From positions 3,968,001 through 4,032,000 of the forward strand of contig NC_092326.1 in the NCBI RefSeq assembly GCF_036785885.1: a stretch of DNA of 64,000 nucleotides, in the 5' to 3' direction. Source of the DNA: Coffea arabica. Lineage: Eukaryota > Streptophyta > Magnoliopsida > Gentianales > Rubiaceae. This document shows, piece by piece, positions 1-9,636 of the stretch (position 1 is its first letter; each line of letters begins with the position of its first letter). The notes beneath the pieces were generated by a model, which was given only the letters and a program-made list of their open reading frames with translations, did no database searches and was not told the origin of the DNA. The position numbers and the translations under genes were made by a program.

Positions 1-337
1 GAGACTTTCTTGGTTTAGTTTATGCTTGTAATTTTTTTTTTGGGTCCAAAAGATGCTTGTGCTAGTCTTCTATAGTGTCTCCTTCCATGTTTAGTGTGAT
101 TTTGTTTTACCTGTCGAGGAAGATAATGAGAGCTTTTTAGATGTACTAAAGGGAGATTTTTGCATTGCATAGCATAGCAGGGAAATGACAAATTTTGAAG
201 ATTTATGAATTTATATATATTATTAGTTATGATATTGTCAGTCAATACATTTTTGTTCGCCGGTAAACTAGCATTACTTGCTAATGGGTTCTTCTTCCGG
301 ATATTTTATCCTCTCTCTCTCTCTCTCTCTCTCTGTC
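1..337. other. Non-coding stretch with CT microsatellite
   Basis: No gene is recognised here. A (CT)n run lies at about 311-334, directly before the poly-T tract of the SINE-like piece that follows. Confidence 0.5.
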
Positions 338-436
338 TTTTTTTTTTTTTTTTTGGGGGTAAGTGAGAGGACGTGAATCCAAGAGCTCTTACTTATAACA
401 CCTCTCACCTTATCATCCAATCAAACCCTCCCCCCC
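338..436 (-). mobile_element. SINE-like element, tRNA-derived head, A-tail
   Basis: Read on the minus strand, this has a head like a degenerate Pol III A box (TTGGATGATAAGGTGAGAGG), then a B-box-like GGATTCACGTCC, and ends in a run of A (poly-T at 338-354 on the plus strand). A related layout is seen at 18655-18745 in the same orientation. The match is to the general plan of tRNA-derived plant SINEs; no named family is claimed and the TSD was not resolved. Confidence 0.4.
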
Positions 437-1650
437 AAACAATCACAGTACTTAGAAGATCTCTTGAAGTTTTGAAGCAGATCATGGTTATGAAAAGAGA
501 TAAATGAGACTTGAATAAAACAATGCTTGAAACCAACTACTACTAGAGTAGTCGGCCATCAGAGACAGAGAGAAAAAAAGGGGCAGCTCTTGAATGCCTC
601 AATCAGTGTATTCTAGTGCTCAAACATCTTTGTTCTGGGAAAAGCAGGATTGGAAAATTCTCTTTTGGCAGAACCTGTTGAGGTGAAGTGGCTTGTGTGC
701 TGTATTGGATTGCTTATTGTTTATACCACTCTTTCATGGGTTCTATAACAGGAAATTTAATCTTCATTTGACCTATACTAGATTTCAGGCTTTTGGATTT
801 CAGAAAAATCAAGTATCGGAATTGGAGATTGAAGAGCACTGCGTTGTATGAATTTCCATTCAGCCTTTTGGATTCCTCACAATCTGATTGACTAGATTGG
901 CTTTCGTCCAAGTGCTAAACAATATATTATTCCCCAGAGTTCTCTAACCATTCCCCTCCTTCGGCTTTTGAAGCAGGGGAAATGCTCTTTCTGGCAGAAG
1001 TTGGAATCTTTCAAAAGGCTGCACTAGAAGAACAGCCTTCATTCTGACTTGAAATTCTTAGAGCTTCTGTCTGTATGATAACAGTACATCTTCAAAACTA
1101 AATTTATTTTCTTAAGTCTCAGCCGATAGGTCATCGATCGATCGAACGCAGTCAGTCAAATGATTATAGTGCTCTGCTCATATCATCCCAAAACATGAAT
1201 ATGGGCAATTTATTAAAATGGAAAGAAATGAAAACAATAGAGTTGTTGAACTGTATTAATTTCAAAATCAAAAGCATAAATCTTTCATTTCTTTCTTCAG
1301 GCTGTAATATACCGAATGGAAGTACACAGCCTCCTTGGCTACTTCATCATAGATGGAACAAGAGGGACCAAATTCTTGGTAAAATAAATAAAGCTTTTAC
1401 TCCTGCAAAAATTTGAAAAAAAAATATATTTTTTTCACACACTTAATTTTTGATATCCTAAAGTTTGCCTGCTAAAACAAAATTTCCCAGTTCAAATACA
1501 AGCATTCATTTCTTTCTGACAATTCACAATCAGCCCTTAGAACTGGCTGTGCATTGTCTAGAGAAAGGCATGCCACAACTACATATGAAAGCGACGATTA
1601 GTGCATTGCAAGTGCAACTGTACATTGCAATTTATAGATCAGACTAGTTA
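437..1650. other. Unassigned stretch with two exon-like segments
   Basis: No complete gene is recognised. Two segments look coding on the plus strand. At 618-749 a 43-codon open frame ends with a hydrophobic stretch (LVCCIGLLIVYTTLSWVL, then stop) that could be a C-terminal membrane segment. At 1301-1378 a 26-codon phase-0 exon-like block is framed by good splice signals. The two cannot be joined into one model with confidence. A gene extending beyond the left edge, or a decayed gene, would fit. Confidence 0.3.
1301..1378 (+). CDS. Possible internal exon, protein not recognised
   Basis: This 78-nt block follows a strong acceptor (pyrimidine tract ending TTTCTTCAG) and precedes a GT donor (GTAAAATAAA). 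In phase 0 it is open for all 26 codons and reads as ordinary protein, including AVIYRMEVHSLLGYF followed by IIDGTRGTKFL. The flanking introns would be AT-rich, as expected in plants. No family was recognised and neither neighbouring exon was found. It could be an exon of a gene mostly outside the window, or an orphan exon moved by a transposon. Confidence 0.3.
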
Positions 1651-2695
1651 ATTACGCTTACCATCCCTGTGGTTTAGCCAAATTACAAAATGCAACCTAT
1701 GGTTTGGTCAAATTACAGTTAAGCCCTTTAAATGGCAAAACATTTATGAAATGCCCCCTAACATGAATCGCCATTTGAAAATATTGCTTGCCTCAACATA
1801 AGAGCCCCAGAATATCCTTTTGTGAATTGAGTTGATTGCATTTACCTCCCACGAGTTTTTGTCTAAATTACATTTGGCTCCCCTAAGTTTTGTTCAAATT
1901 ATATTTACTTGTACTAAAATTTGTCCAAATGACAAGATGAACCCTATATTTTGTGCAAAACAGTCCATATTTTAAAAAGCCAAACATTTATTAAATAAGC
2001 AATTTCCACCAGTCAATTACAACAAAAAGTTATAATAAAATTTTGAAAATACCCATTAGTTACTGATGCCTATTCTTTTTTATGATAAAACTAAAAATAG
2101 CATTTTGGTTACCAATGCAGTTTATTTGACCACCTATTATTATTTGATATTACGAACCCTTTTCCATGTTAATGTACAAAAAAATAAAATTCCATTTTTT
2201 AAAACATAAAATAAACTATTAATTTGAAATCTATCTCTGCATATTGAGTTTTAATTTCTGTTGACAGAGATATTGATATAGAAACTTGAAGTACCAGACC
2301 AAATAAAAAGATTTATTTAGAATTGAGGAGAAGAGTTTAATATAGTATTGAGGAGAAAAATAATTTTATTATTCCATTAAATCATATTTTGAAATATAAT
2401 AAATGATTGTTATACGGTAAAATGGATTGAGAAAGTGTGGTAGCAAACGGGAAAATAAGTAGGCATTAGCAAGAGAAAGGAATAGGTTTTCTCATTTTTT
2501 TTGGTTTTGTTTTGTTTACCATTTTGTAGTAGTTAGTAATGATTGTTTTCTTTTAGTTTGTGTTTCATTTGTGGATCACATTAAGAGATTTTGACCAATA
2601 TTTGGTTATTCAACTGGTCAAATTTTAGGGTTTTTGTAATTTGATCAAACCTCAAGAGAGATAGATAAATGTAATATTTTGTGAAGGGCAGTAAG
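1651..2695. mobile_element. MITE-like element with long degenerate TIRs
   Basis: The left end (around TTACCATCCCTGTGGTTTAG) and the reverse complement of the right end (around 2640-2695) share a terminal inverted repeat built on GAGGTTTGATCAAATTACA-type sequence, with AT-rich non-coding DNA between. This organisation resembles Mutator-type MITEs seen elsewhere in the window. Ends are approximate and no clean TSD was found. Confidence 0.55.
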
Positions 2696-2704
2696 TAGTA
2701 ACAC

Positions 2705-3075
2705 ATGGATCCACGTACGCCATGCTAACTTGGATCTGTTTGCGAATCCTTTGGTCAGTGCACTTTGCAATTTTTCATTGTTTTTCCTATTTTTGTTGTA
2801 TTTTCTCTCTTTTCGTGTTTAGACTACTTGTAACCTATAAATAAACGTTCCTAGGGTTTATTTTACAACTTTTGACAATTTTGTTAAAATCATAAACACT
2901 TGTTGTATGTTTGGGTTTGTACCTAGGTTAGATTCTTGTTAAATTTAGAGAAAGTTCTTGTTGAATCTTAGTGTTTTTATTTTGGGATTCGACCGTGAAT
3001 CGATTCTTGGTTTATTTATTCATATTCGTTCATGTAACTATTCCCGTTTCCGCACTTCCACAACCGTGTCAACAG
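2705..3075 (+). repeat. LTR-like repeat, left copy
   Basis: This segment recurs at about 4580-4885 in the same orientation, with roughly three quarters of bases matching by eye. Shared landmarks in order: a CACTTTGCAATTTTT-like start, CTATAAATA (a TATA-box candidate), CCTAGGNTTATTTTACA, CATAAACACTTGTTGTAT, CCTAGGTTAGATTCTTG and a CGTGAATC block. The direct-repeat pair around an ORF suggests old LTRs of a non-autonomous retrotransposon. The left copy extends further 3' than the right one. Confidence 0.5.
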
Positions 3076-3259
3076 TCAGCTACTACCAGAGTAGGCTTCT
3101 CTTGCGATGACCGTTGTCACACTACGCTAGGATCCTTGGCTTGATCTCTTTATGCTGACGTGCAACAAGATTTGGTGAGCACTTGATGGGTTTGAAGCAC
3201 AAGGCTATTTCAAGTGATGTATTCAAAATGAGTATGCAGCAGCGAGAGATAGGTCATAG

Positions 3260-3892
3260 GTGACTCGTTTATGGATAGGTATGCAGTTGGGAGAGTGGCT
3301 CTTGATGAACGCATTGCTTTGGTCGTCCTTCCATGCTCTCACAGTTATCAGATCTATGAGAATAATAGCCAGATCAAACAAAAATAGCCATCTGATCCAT
3401 GAGATTACATCTCCAGTTGATGTAATAATATATGAACCCGTTGAAAAAAAGCCCAGGAGCAAGGAGGTGCAAGAAGTTATTTGTGAACTTGAGGTGAATG
3501 AGGAGGAGTATATTTGTGAGCCCGAGATTGAGGAGGAAGAAACTGACAATATTTTTTACTCTTTGATGATTGATGGAGTTCTTGATTCTTCAATCTTGGA
3601 ATCTGATGGGTTGGAAGAATTTCAGGCTTTGGAAGTTGACGAAAATTTTCATGATTTTTCACCAACATATCCAGCCCTAATAGATTTATTGTCGGATAAT
3701 TCAATGGCTGTAGTTGTTTTTCCGGGTCAAGAAAATACCACACTTGATGCAGGAATTATATCTGATGAATTTTTCGCAGCTAAAACATTTCCTATGAAGT
3801 CTAAGAAAGTTGAATTTTACATCATCCCCACATGCATGGTCAAAATTTGTTGTGACCGTGGAAAATGGAGAAGAGTATTAGTCATTAGGTGA
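3260..3892 (+). CDS. Unknown acidic ORF between LTR-like repeats
   Basis: A 210-codon open frame starts with ATG and ends with TGA. The protein is strongly acidic in its middle (a Glu/Asp-rich stretch around residues 70-135), has a hydrophobic, basic N-terminus and ends in a Cys- and Arg-containing tail (CCDRGKWRRVLVIR). I recognise no gag, protease, integrase or reverse-transcriptase motif and no other family. Because it lies between two LTR-like direct repeats (2705-3075 and 4580-4885), it may be the internal ORF of a non-autonomous LTR element, or a captured cellular fragment. The first codons could be spurious; an in-frame start further in is possible. Confidence 0.4.
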   Translation: MTRLWIGMQLGEWLLMNALLWSSFHALTVIRSMRIIARSNKNSHLIHEITSPVDVIIYEPVEKKPRSKEVQEVICELEVNEEEYICEPEIEEEETDNIFYSLMIDGVLDSSILESDGLEEFQALEVDENFHDFSPTYPALIDLLSDNSMAVVVFPGQENTTLDAGIISDEFFAAKTFPMKSKKVEFYIIPTCMVKICCDRGKWRRVLVIR

Positions 3893-4120
3893 AGAGATTC
3901 GTATGCAAGCATAGGTCCTAGAAGATTTGTGGGGAGGGTCGTGGCTGCTTCTTCTCATGGTTTCTGCATCAAGCTTTCCATGAAATTTCAGGATGTTTTC
4001 TTTTTTAGGTGGGGAAGTCTGATACGAAACACGAAAAGCCGGGTTCAGAAACCCATCATCTGTATCTCTTAATTAAGGTAGATTTTTTTTAGTAGTGTTT
4101 TTATTACTTTACTCTAGTTA

Positions 4121-4152
4121 GTTTATTATTATTATTATTATTATTATTATTG
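4121..4152. repeat. ATT trinucleotide microsatellite
   Basis: About ten uninterrupted copies of ATT, just left of the 4172-4486 MITE. Confidence 0.9.
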
Positions 4153-4171
4153 GTTGTAACAAGTCAATAAC

Positions 4172-4486
4172 ATGGTTCAAAGTCGCGGTCGCGGTTACGG
4201 TCGTGATCTGGACCGTTCCACATCGATCTCAGCATATCAGTCGTGGTCTCGGTGAGACGCGAATTTTTGAAATATTTAATATTCTAAAAATTATAAAAAA
4301 TATGATAAACAAAAATAATTAAAAAAATTAGTAAAAATAATTAAAATTCGAGTTGACTCGGGATAACTCGAGATGATTCAGAGTGATTCGATGTGACCCG
4401 ACCGTTTCAACCCTTCACGTTTCGGTGAGTCACGTATTTCGATATCGATTCGTTGCGATCTCGTCTAGAATTGTCTTCGAACCATG
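4172..4486. mobile_element. Short MITE with 9-bp TSD
   Basis: The element starts ATGGTTCAAAG and ends CTTCGAACCATG, an inverted repeat, and is flanked by identical GTCAATAAC at 4163-4171 and 4487-4495. The interior is rich in GACTCG/CGGT words and non-coding. A 9-bp TSD fits a Mutator-type (or, read as 8 bp, hAT-type) origin. It sits inside the region between the two LTR-like repeats, so it inserted after that element. Confidence 0.75.
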
Positions 4487-4559
4487 GTCAATAACGAATC
4501 GCCCGAAGAAATAGTGGATGAAAGGTTTCGACCTACATTCTGGATGCAATACGGCCTTC

Positions 4560-4890
4560 AAATCCGTCAGCAAATTGTCAAACAGGATCCGAGGGCTTGC
4601 TGGCTCGGATTCGTCTGTGGATCCAATGGTTGGTGCACTTCACGATTTTAGTCATTTTTTCTATTTTCATTGTATTTTCTTTCCTTTTCAATTTAGATTA
4701 CTTGTGGCATATAAATAGGCATTCCTAGGCTTATTTTACAGCTTTTGACAATTTTATTGAAATTATAAACACTTGTTGTATTTTTTGGGTTTATACCTAG
4801 GTTAGATTCTTGCTGTAACTACACAAAAATCTTGTTGAATCTTTCTTTTTTTTTTTTTGGGCTCAATCGTGAATCAACCTTGGGTTCATT
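4560..4890 (+). repeat. LTR-like repeat, right copy
   Basis: Diverged direct copy of 2705-3075, sharing the CATATAAATA TATA-like word, the CATTCCTAGGCTTATTTTACAG block, ATAAACACTTGTTGTAT and CCTAGGTTAGATTCTTG. It lacks the 3' part of the left copy after the TTCATTTATT block, so the element is truncated here or the boundary is misplaced. The following 290 bases (4891-5181) hold nothing recognisable. Confidence 0.5.
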
Positions 4891-5181
4891 TATTTCGAAA
4901 GTACTAGTGCTAGTGCTAGACGGATACCAAGTGCAGAAAAAAAGGGAAATTGACGAACTGAGATGGTCCGAACTAATTGGATGAATCAATTAGAGAATTG
5001 ATTGAAGGAACAATTCTGGAAATTGATTACAAGGAGGATGAGACTGATCGGCGATCAGTGGTCATCTTAGATGTGACTCTAGTGTCAATGAAGTATTGAT
5101 GATGGGAACTGATGATCCATCCTTTCTACATTCGGTTGCGCAGATCCTATCCTACAACTAGGGATGATCATATCCTGTAAC

Positions 5182-5728
5182 TAGGGATGTAATTGAGTCG
5201 AGTCGAACTTGAGTATCCTCATACTCGAGCTCGACTCGACATACAAGAAGGATGTTCGAGCTCGAGTTCGAACTCGAGCAAGTATTATTATTAGAGTCGA
5301 GCTCGAGTTCGAACTCGAGCGAGTATTATTATTAGAACTCGAGTTTGAGCTCGATGCATTGCTCACAAAAACTCGAGCTCGACTCGCATTGGCTCAAGTC
5401 AATGCGAGCCTTATTGAGCTCGAGTCAGAAAATTTCATTTTCTTGACAATTTTTAGCGAAAAGACATTATTACCTTTTAAAAATTTTCATACGAGCTAAA
5501 ACATTTCGTAAATTCAATCACTGTTTTGGACATAAGGGTAATTTCATAATAATAATAATATATTAAAAAATTAAAATTAAAAATCTCAATAAGACTCGAC
5601 GAGCCTTCAAACATTGCATCTGGATCTTCGAACTTGATTTGCTCAGCTTATCAATCTATTCGAATTCATCTTGAACCCGGTCATCCCGAATCCGAGTCAA
5701 CAAGCAACTTGGTTCGATTACAGCTCTA
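5182..5728. mobile_element. hAT-type MITE, near-perfect 8-bp TSD
   Basis: The element begins TAGGGATGTAATTGAGTCGAG and its reverse complement end begins TAGAGCTGTAATCGAACCAAG, a clear TIR. Flanks are CCTGTAAC (5174-5181) and CCTGCAAC (5729-5736), one mismatch in 8 bp. The left part is dense in GAGCTCGA/TCGAACTCGAG words, which explains the spurious reading frames on both strands. Confidence 0.8.
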
Positions 5729-5736
5729 CCTGCAAC

Positions 5737-6015
5737 TAGAGCTGTAAACGAATCAAATTGAGTTGATTTTTAGTCTAATTGAGTCGAATTTCGATTTAAT
5801 TTTACCAAACTCAAGCTTGATCTCGACAAGTTCTCAATGTAAAGTTCGACCTCGAAATCGAGTTGAGTCGAGCTTAAAAAAATAAAAATAATTATTTTGT
5901 TTTTTTAAAAATAAGCAAAATAATATTTCTTAACAAATAATAAAGTATTAAGAACATATATATAATTTTATTATTAAAATAAAAAATAAAAATAAAAAAT
6001 CAATCTGACGGGCAT
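5737..6015. mobile_element. hAT-type element fragment, left end only
   Basis: Directly after the TSD of the previous element another terminus begins (TAGAGCTGTAAACGAATC) with the same GAGTCGA-rich subterminal sequence, fading into AT-rich DNA. No matching right end was found. Beyond it, 6016-6519 holds nothing recognisable. Confidence 0.55.
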
Positions 6016-6528
6016 TCAGTGATCTTCGGCCACGTGACAACTGCCTTTGCAAAAATTATTGTTATACCCTAGTCAGACGGTATCACTTTGACACGTGTCA
6101 ACGTTTGGTTGGCATAGGTAAGCATCATCAAGAAAAAGGTCGTACAACGTAAAAAGCAATTCGCCAGCACTAATGCTAGAAAACTTTGACACGCATGAAT
6201 GTGTAGTAACTCCTATGACATGCAAGAACAAAACATGACTCTAATGATATGAAAAAGAAAATAGGAGTGGGTTTGCGTGTAGATTTCTGGTCTTGCAAGA
6301 ATTTGTAATCATTAAAAGAAATGATAAATCTCCATGTTCAAATTTTGGAAAAGCCTGGAGTTGCTTGACAGATATAGATAAACAGGCTTGAATGTGAAAT
6401 TGTGGGGTGAAAAGGGAAGGAGATAAATTGAGAGGGAGAGGCATGGCAAAAGAGAAATCGTGAGGATCTAGCAAGTAAAATAATCTTCCTTGTTTGTTTT
6501 GCAATTAGGAAATATGAAATAAAAATAA

Positions 6529-7576
6529 GGGTTATTATCACTTTATCCTCTTAACGTTTGGTGCTACTATCAATTTCCCCCTTAACGTTATCTTTTAGTC
6601 ACTTTATCCCCAAGACTAACGGTCAAACTTAACGGAATTTGTTAATTAAAGTGAAAAGACATGTTTAACCCTTAAAATTATTATCACTTTACCCCCATAA
6701 AATATAGTCTCATTATCAATTTACCCCCAAAATTATTTTTTAGGCAAATTATCCTACCATGAAATCAACTTAGCAAGTTAAAAAACTTTAGAAAAAAAAT
6801 ACCCTCCTCTTTGCATAATAAAAAATTTAAAATGACCCTTCTCTTTTTTAGTATCAAGAAAAAAAGTCAAAGTATTAATTCTTTCTTCTTGGCAATCTTA
6901 TTAATATTAAAAAAAAATAGAAAGATGGAGAGGGGGAGGGAGAGAGTGAGAGAGCTCAATTCTTGTTTTAAAAATTACAAATAAGAAAGAATTAAATACT
7001 TTTATTATTTTAAAATTATTTCACTTTTTTGTTTACGACCAAATTCTAATTCTAATCCCGACAACCTTAAAGTAATACGATAATATTAGACTTTTCTTTA
7101 TTTTCTCTTTTTGCAAAATCTAATTTTTTTGTCTCCTTCTTTCCTATCTCTTTTTCTTTTCCTAGTATTAATAAGTGTGAAAAAAAAATTGAGAAAATCT
7201 TTTTATTTTTATGTTTTTCGATCTCTTAAAGTGAAAAAAAGAAAGAATAACCATTCCAAATTTTTTATTTTTAATTATATATAAAAAAGGATAAATATAT
7301 TTAAAATTTTTTTACCATACTAATTAGATTAACGATGAGGTAAAATGCCTAGAAAATAATAATAGGAACTAATTAAAGTGATTGTATCACTATAATCCAA
7401 ACGAATAAAGTGATAATAACAATGTAGTAATGCTATAAAATAAAGGGGTATTTTTGTCCAAAATTTCTTAACATGTTGAGTTGAATTACTTATGGGGATA
7501 AAGTGACTAAAAGATAACGTTAGGGGGTAAAGTGATAATACTTATATAGTTTAAGGGGGTAAAGTGATAATAACCT
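6529..7576. mobile_element. 1.05-kb Mutator-type MITE, copy 1
   Basis: A TIR of about 85 bp starts GGGTTATTATCACTTTA on the left and AGGTTATTATCACTTTA on the reverse-complemented right, each followed by CCCCCTTAACGTT-like sequence and TTTTAGTCACTTTATCCCC. Perfect 9-bp TSDs TAAAAATAA lie at 6520-6528 and 7577-7585. The AT-rich interior encodes nothing. The same element lies at 20414-21475 in the opposite orientation. TSD length and long TIRs point to a Mutator-derived non-autonomous family. Confidence 0.9.
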
Positions 7577-7585
7577 TAAAAATAA

Positions 7586-8837
7586 TTATGAGAACCAATG
7601 GGAAAATGGATAAACGTGTGTCTATATGTACATACAGAGTAATTTTGTTTTGCCAGTTAGGAAAGAGGAAGTAAAAATAATTATGCGAGCAGCAAGGATG
7701 TGGATAAATGTGTGTCTCTATATACATATAGAATAATAAGTGTGAGTAGAGGAGGTAACATAAATCAATTTAAAACCAAAGAATGCAATGGACTAAAGAA
7801 AGGAAAACAGATTTAAATGGTAGACCCAATTTGACTCATTTAATTTGATAACTTTTATATGGATGATCCAAGTAATCTACTTATAGAGATACTAATAGAA
7901 AAGAGAAAAAGATAGTTGGTCACATGAGAGGATGGGAGAAAAATTCAAAATGGACAAGTATGGAAAGGACAAAAAGGGAGAAAAAAGATATTAAAAATAA
8001 TTAATATATAAGGGTATTTTTATCTCAAAATATCAAATAGGAGAATAAAGTGCTTATTTATTGAGTTCAGAGGATAACGTGCATCTGAAGATAAAATTCA
8101 AAGAGGTTTAGTGTATTTAACCAAAAAAAAAAAAAAAAAAGAAAAGAAAAATGGAAAAGAAGAAATAAACCATAACTAGAGCCACGTCTTTCTTTTCCAC
8201 CATTCCAAACCAATTTGTAAATGTAGTGCGGAGAACCAAGAAATGAGAATAAGAAGTGTTTGGGTTCAGATTAAATTTGATGGATGGTTTGATGCAGTGG
8301 GGTAAAATCAGCTTAGTCCAGTCTACATAGGATATCAGTAAATTTGATTTACACCTAATCTTAAAAGTTTGATAAAATGGTTTGAGATATATATTAAAAT
8401 TCAATTCCTGAATTTTAGTCGTTAATGATATGTAATAAGTGTTATGTACGTACTAATCTATTATCTATTATACTATACAATAATATACTAAGTGTACTAT
8501 TTTATGAAGATGAGAATTATTTGTCAATGTATTTTCCCCTTATATAGGATCTCGAGTTGATTGTTTGTTTGTGTATTAGAAAGTGGATGCCTGAAGCTTG
8601 AATATCATTTATTCTTGAAATATTTGTTGGTTGCAGGATTTTATACAATAATAGTTCTTCGGAATTGGATAGATTTTGTTATTCTTCTAAAGGTGGTAGC
8701 AACAATTCAGTAATTTTCATTTAGTACTAATGTAATGGAAGCTGCCACTATCACATTCCCTGATTCCCATTTCATTTTCGACATCCAAATTCAAAGTCTA
8801 AAGGAATTCAGGTTGCAGGAAGACATCTTAGATTTTA
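7586..8837. other. AT-rich stretch, no gene seen
   Basis: No ORF, RNA gene or element end is recognised. There is a poly-A tract near 8123-8140. Open frames here are short and show no protein-like composition. Confidence 0.5.
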
Positions 8838-9634
8838 GGGATAATTTTAAAAACATCCTTGAGGTTTTTAACAATATCATTTAGCTCCCTCAAGGTTTTT
8901 AAAATTACACATACCTCCCTTGTCATTTAAAATGACAATACTACCCTTAAATATTTTAATGAAATTCCCTTGTTTGGTATGCTTATACTTAGAATGACTT
9001 TTAAAATTATTTTTTCATTCTTTTTCCTTCTTATTTTAATTTTTTGGCCAATAAAACTATAGAACTACCATTATTACCTCTAGTTTCTATTGTAACTAAA
9101 TGTCGAACTAGTAATTTTTTCGATGAGTTTACTTTATATGTAATCTAATGTGTTTTTCTAATCTTTGTTTTCTATTTTTTTGGTAGTAAAATTAACAATA
9201 AATCAAAGAGAAATGGCCCAAAATCACTATTAAATTATGATAATTCCACCACTCGAAAAATTCATAAACTCTAAATCAATTATTTAGACATTTTCTTTTC
9301 TATTTTATAAATTTAAATTCATAATAAAATACCCTCAAAAGTATCCTATTATAGTGATAAAATTATTCTTATTATAATTGTTTATCTAATAGTAGGTATG
9401 GATATGAAAATTTTGGCACCTTTTCCTTATAATTACACTAGATAATCTTATAATTGTATAAAGAAAATAAATTAAAACTCACCACATAAGGGCATTTTTG
9501 GATATTCATTTAAGAATTTGACCGTGTCAATATTATTTTAAGATTTTGTTACTAAAACTATCAAATCAAGGGATGTGGGTGTAATTTTTCAAATCTCAAG
9601 AGAGCTCAATGAAATTGTCAGAAACCTCAGGGGA
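8838..9634. mobile_element. MITE-like element cut at its right end
   Basis: The left terminus (TTGAGGTTTTTAACAATATC, then AGCTCCCTCAAGG and AAAATTACAC) is mirrored on the right by the reverse complement of CTGAGGTTTCTGACAATTTC with CTCTTGAGATTTGAAAAATTACAC. The right end stops abruptly at the junction with LINE sequence near 9635, so the terminal bases matching the left end are missing. The LINE probably inserted into or replaced this end. Confidence 0.65.
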
Positions 9635-9636
9635 CT

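Noticed and set aside
2705..4890. Autonomous copia or gypsy element
   Set aside because: No protease, integrase or reverse-transcriptase motif lies between the repeats.
5181..5499. ORFs rich in Glu/Leu/Arg and Ser/Asn
   Set aside because: They arise from GAGCTCGA-type repeats inside a hAT-type MITE.
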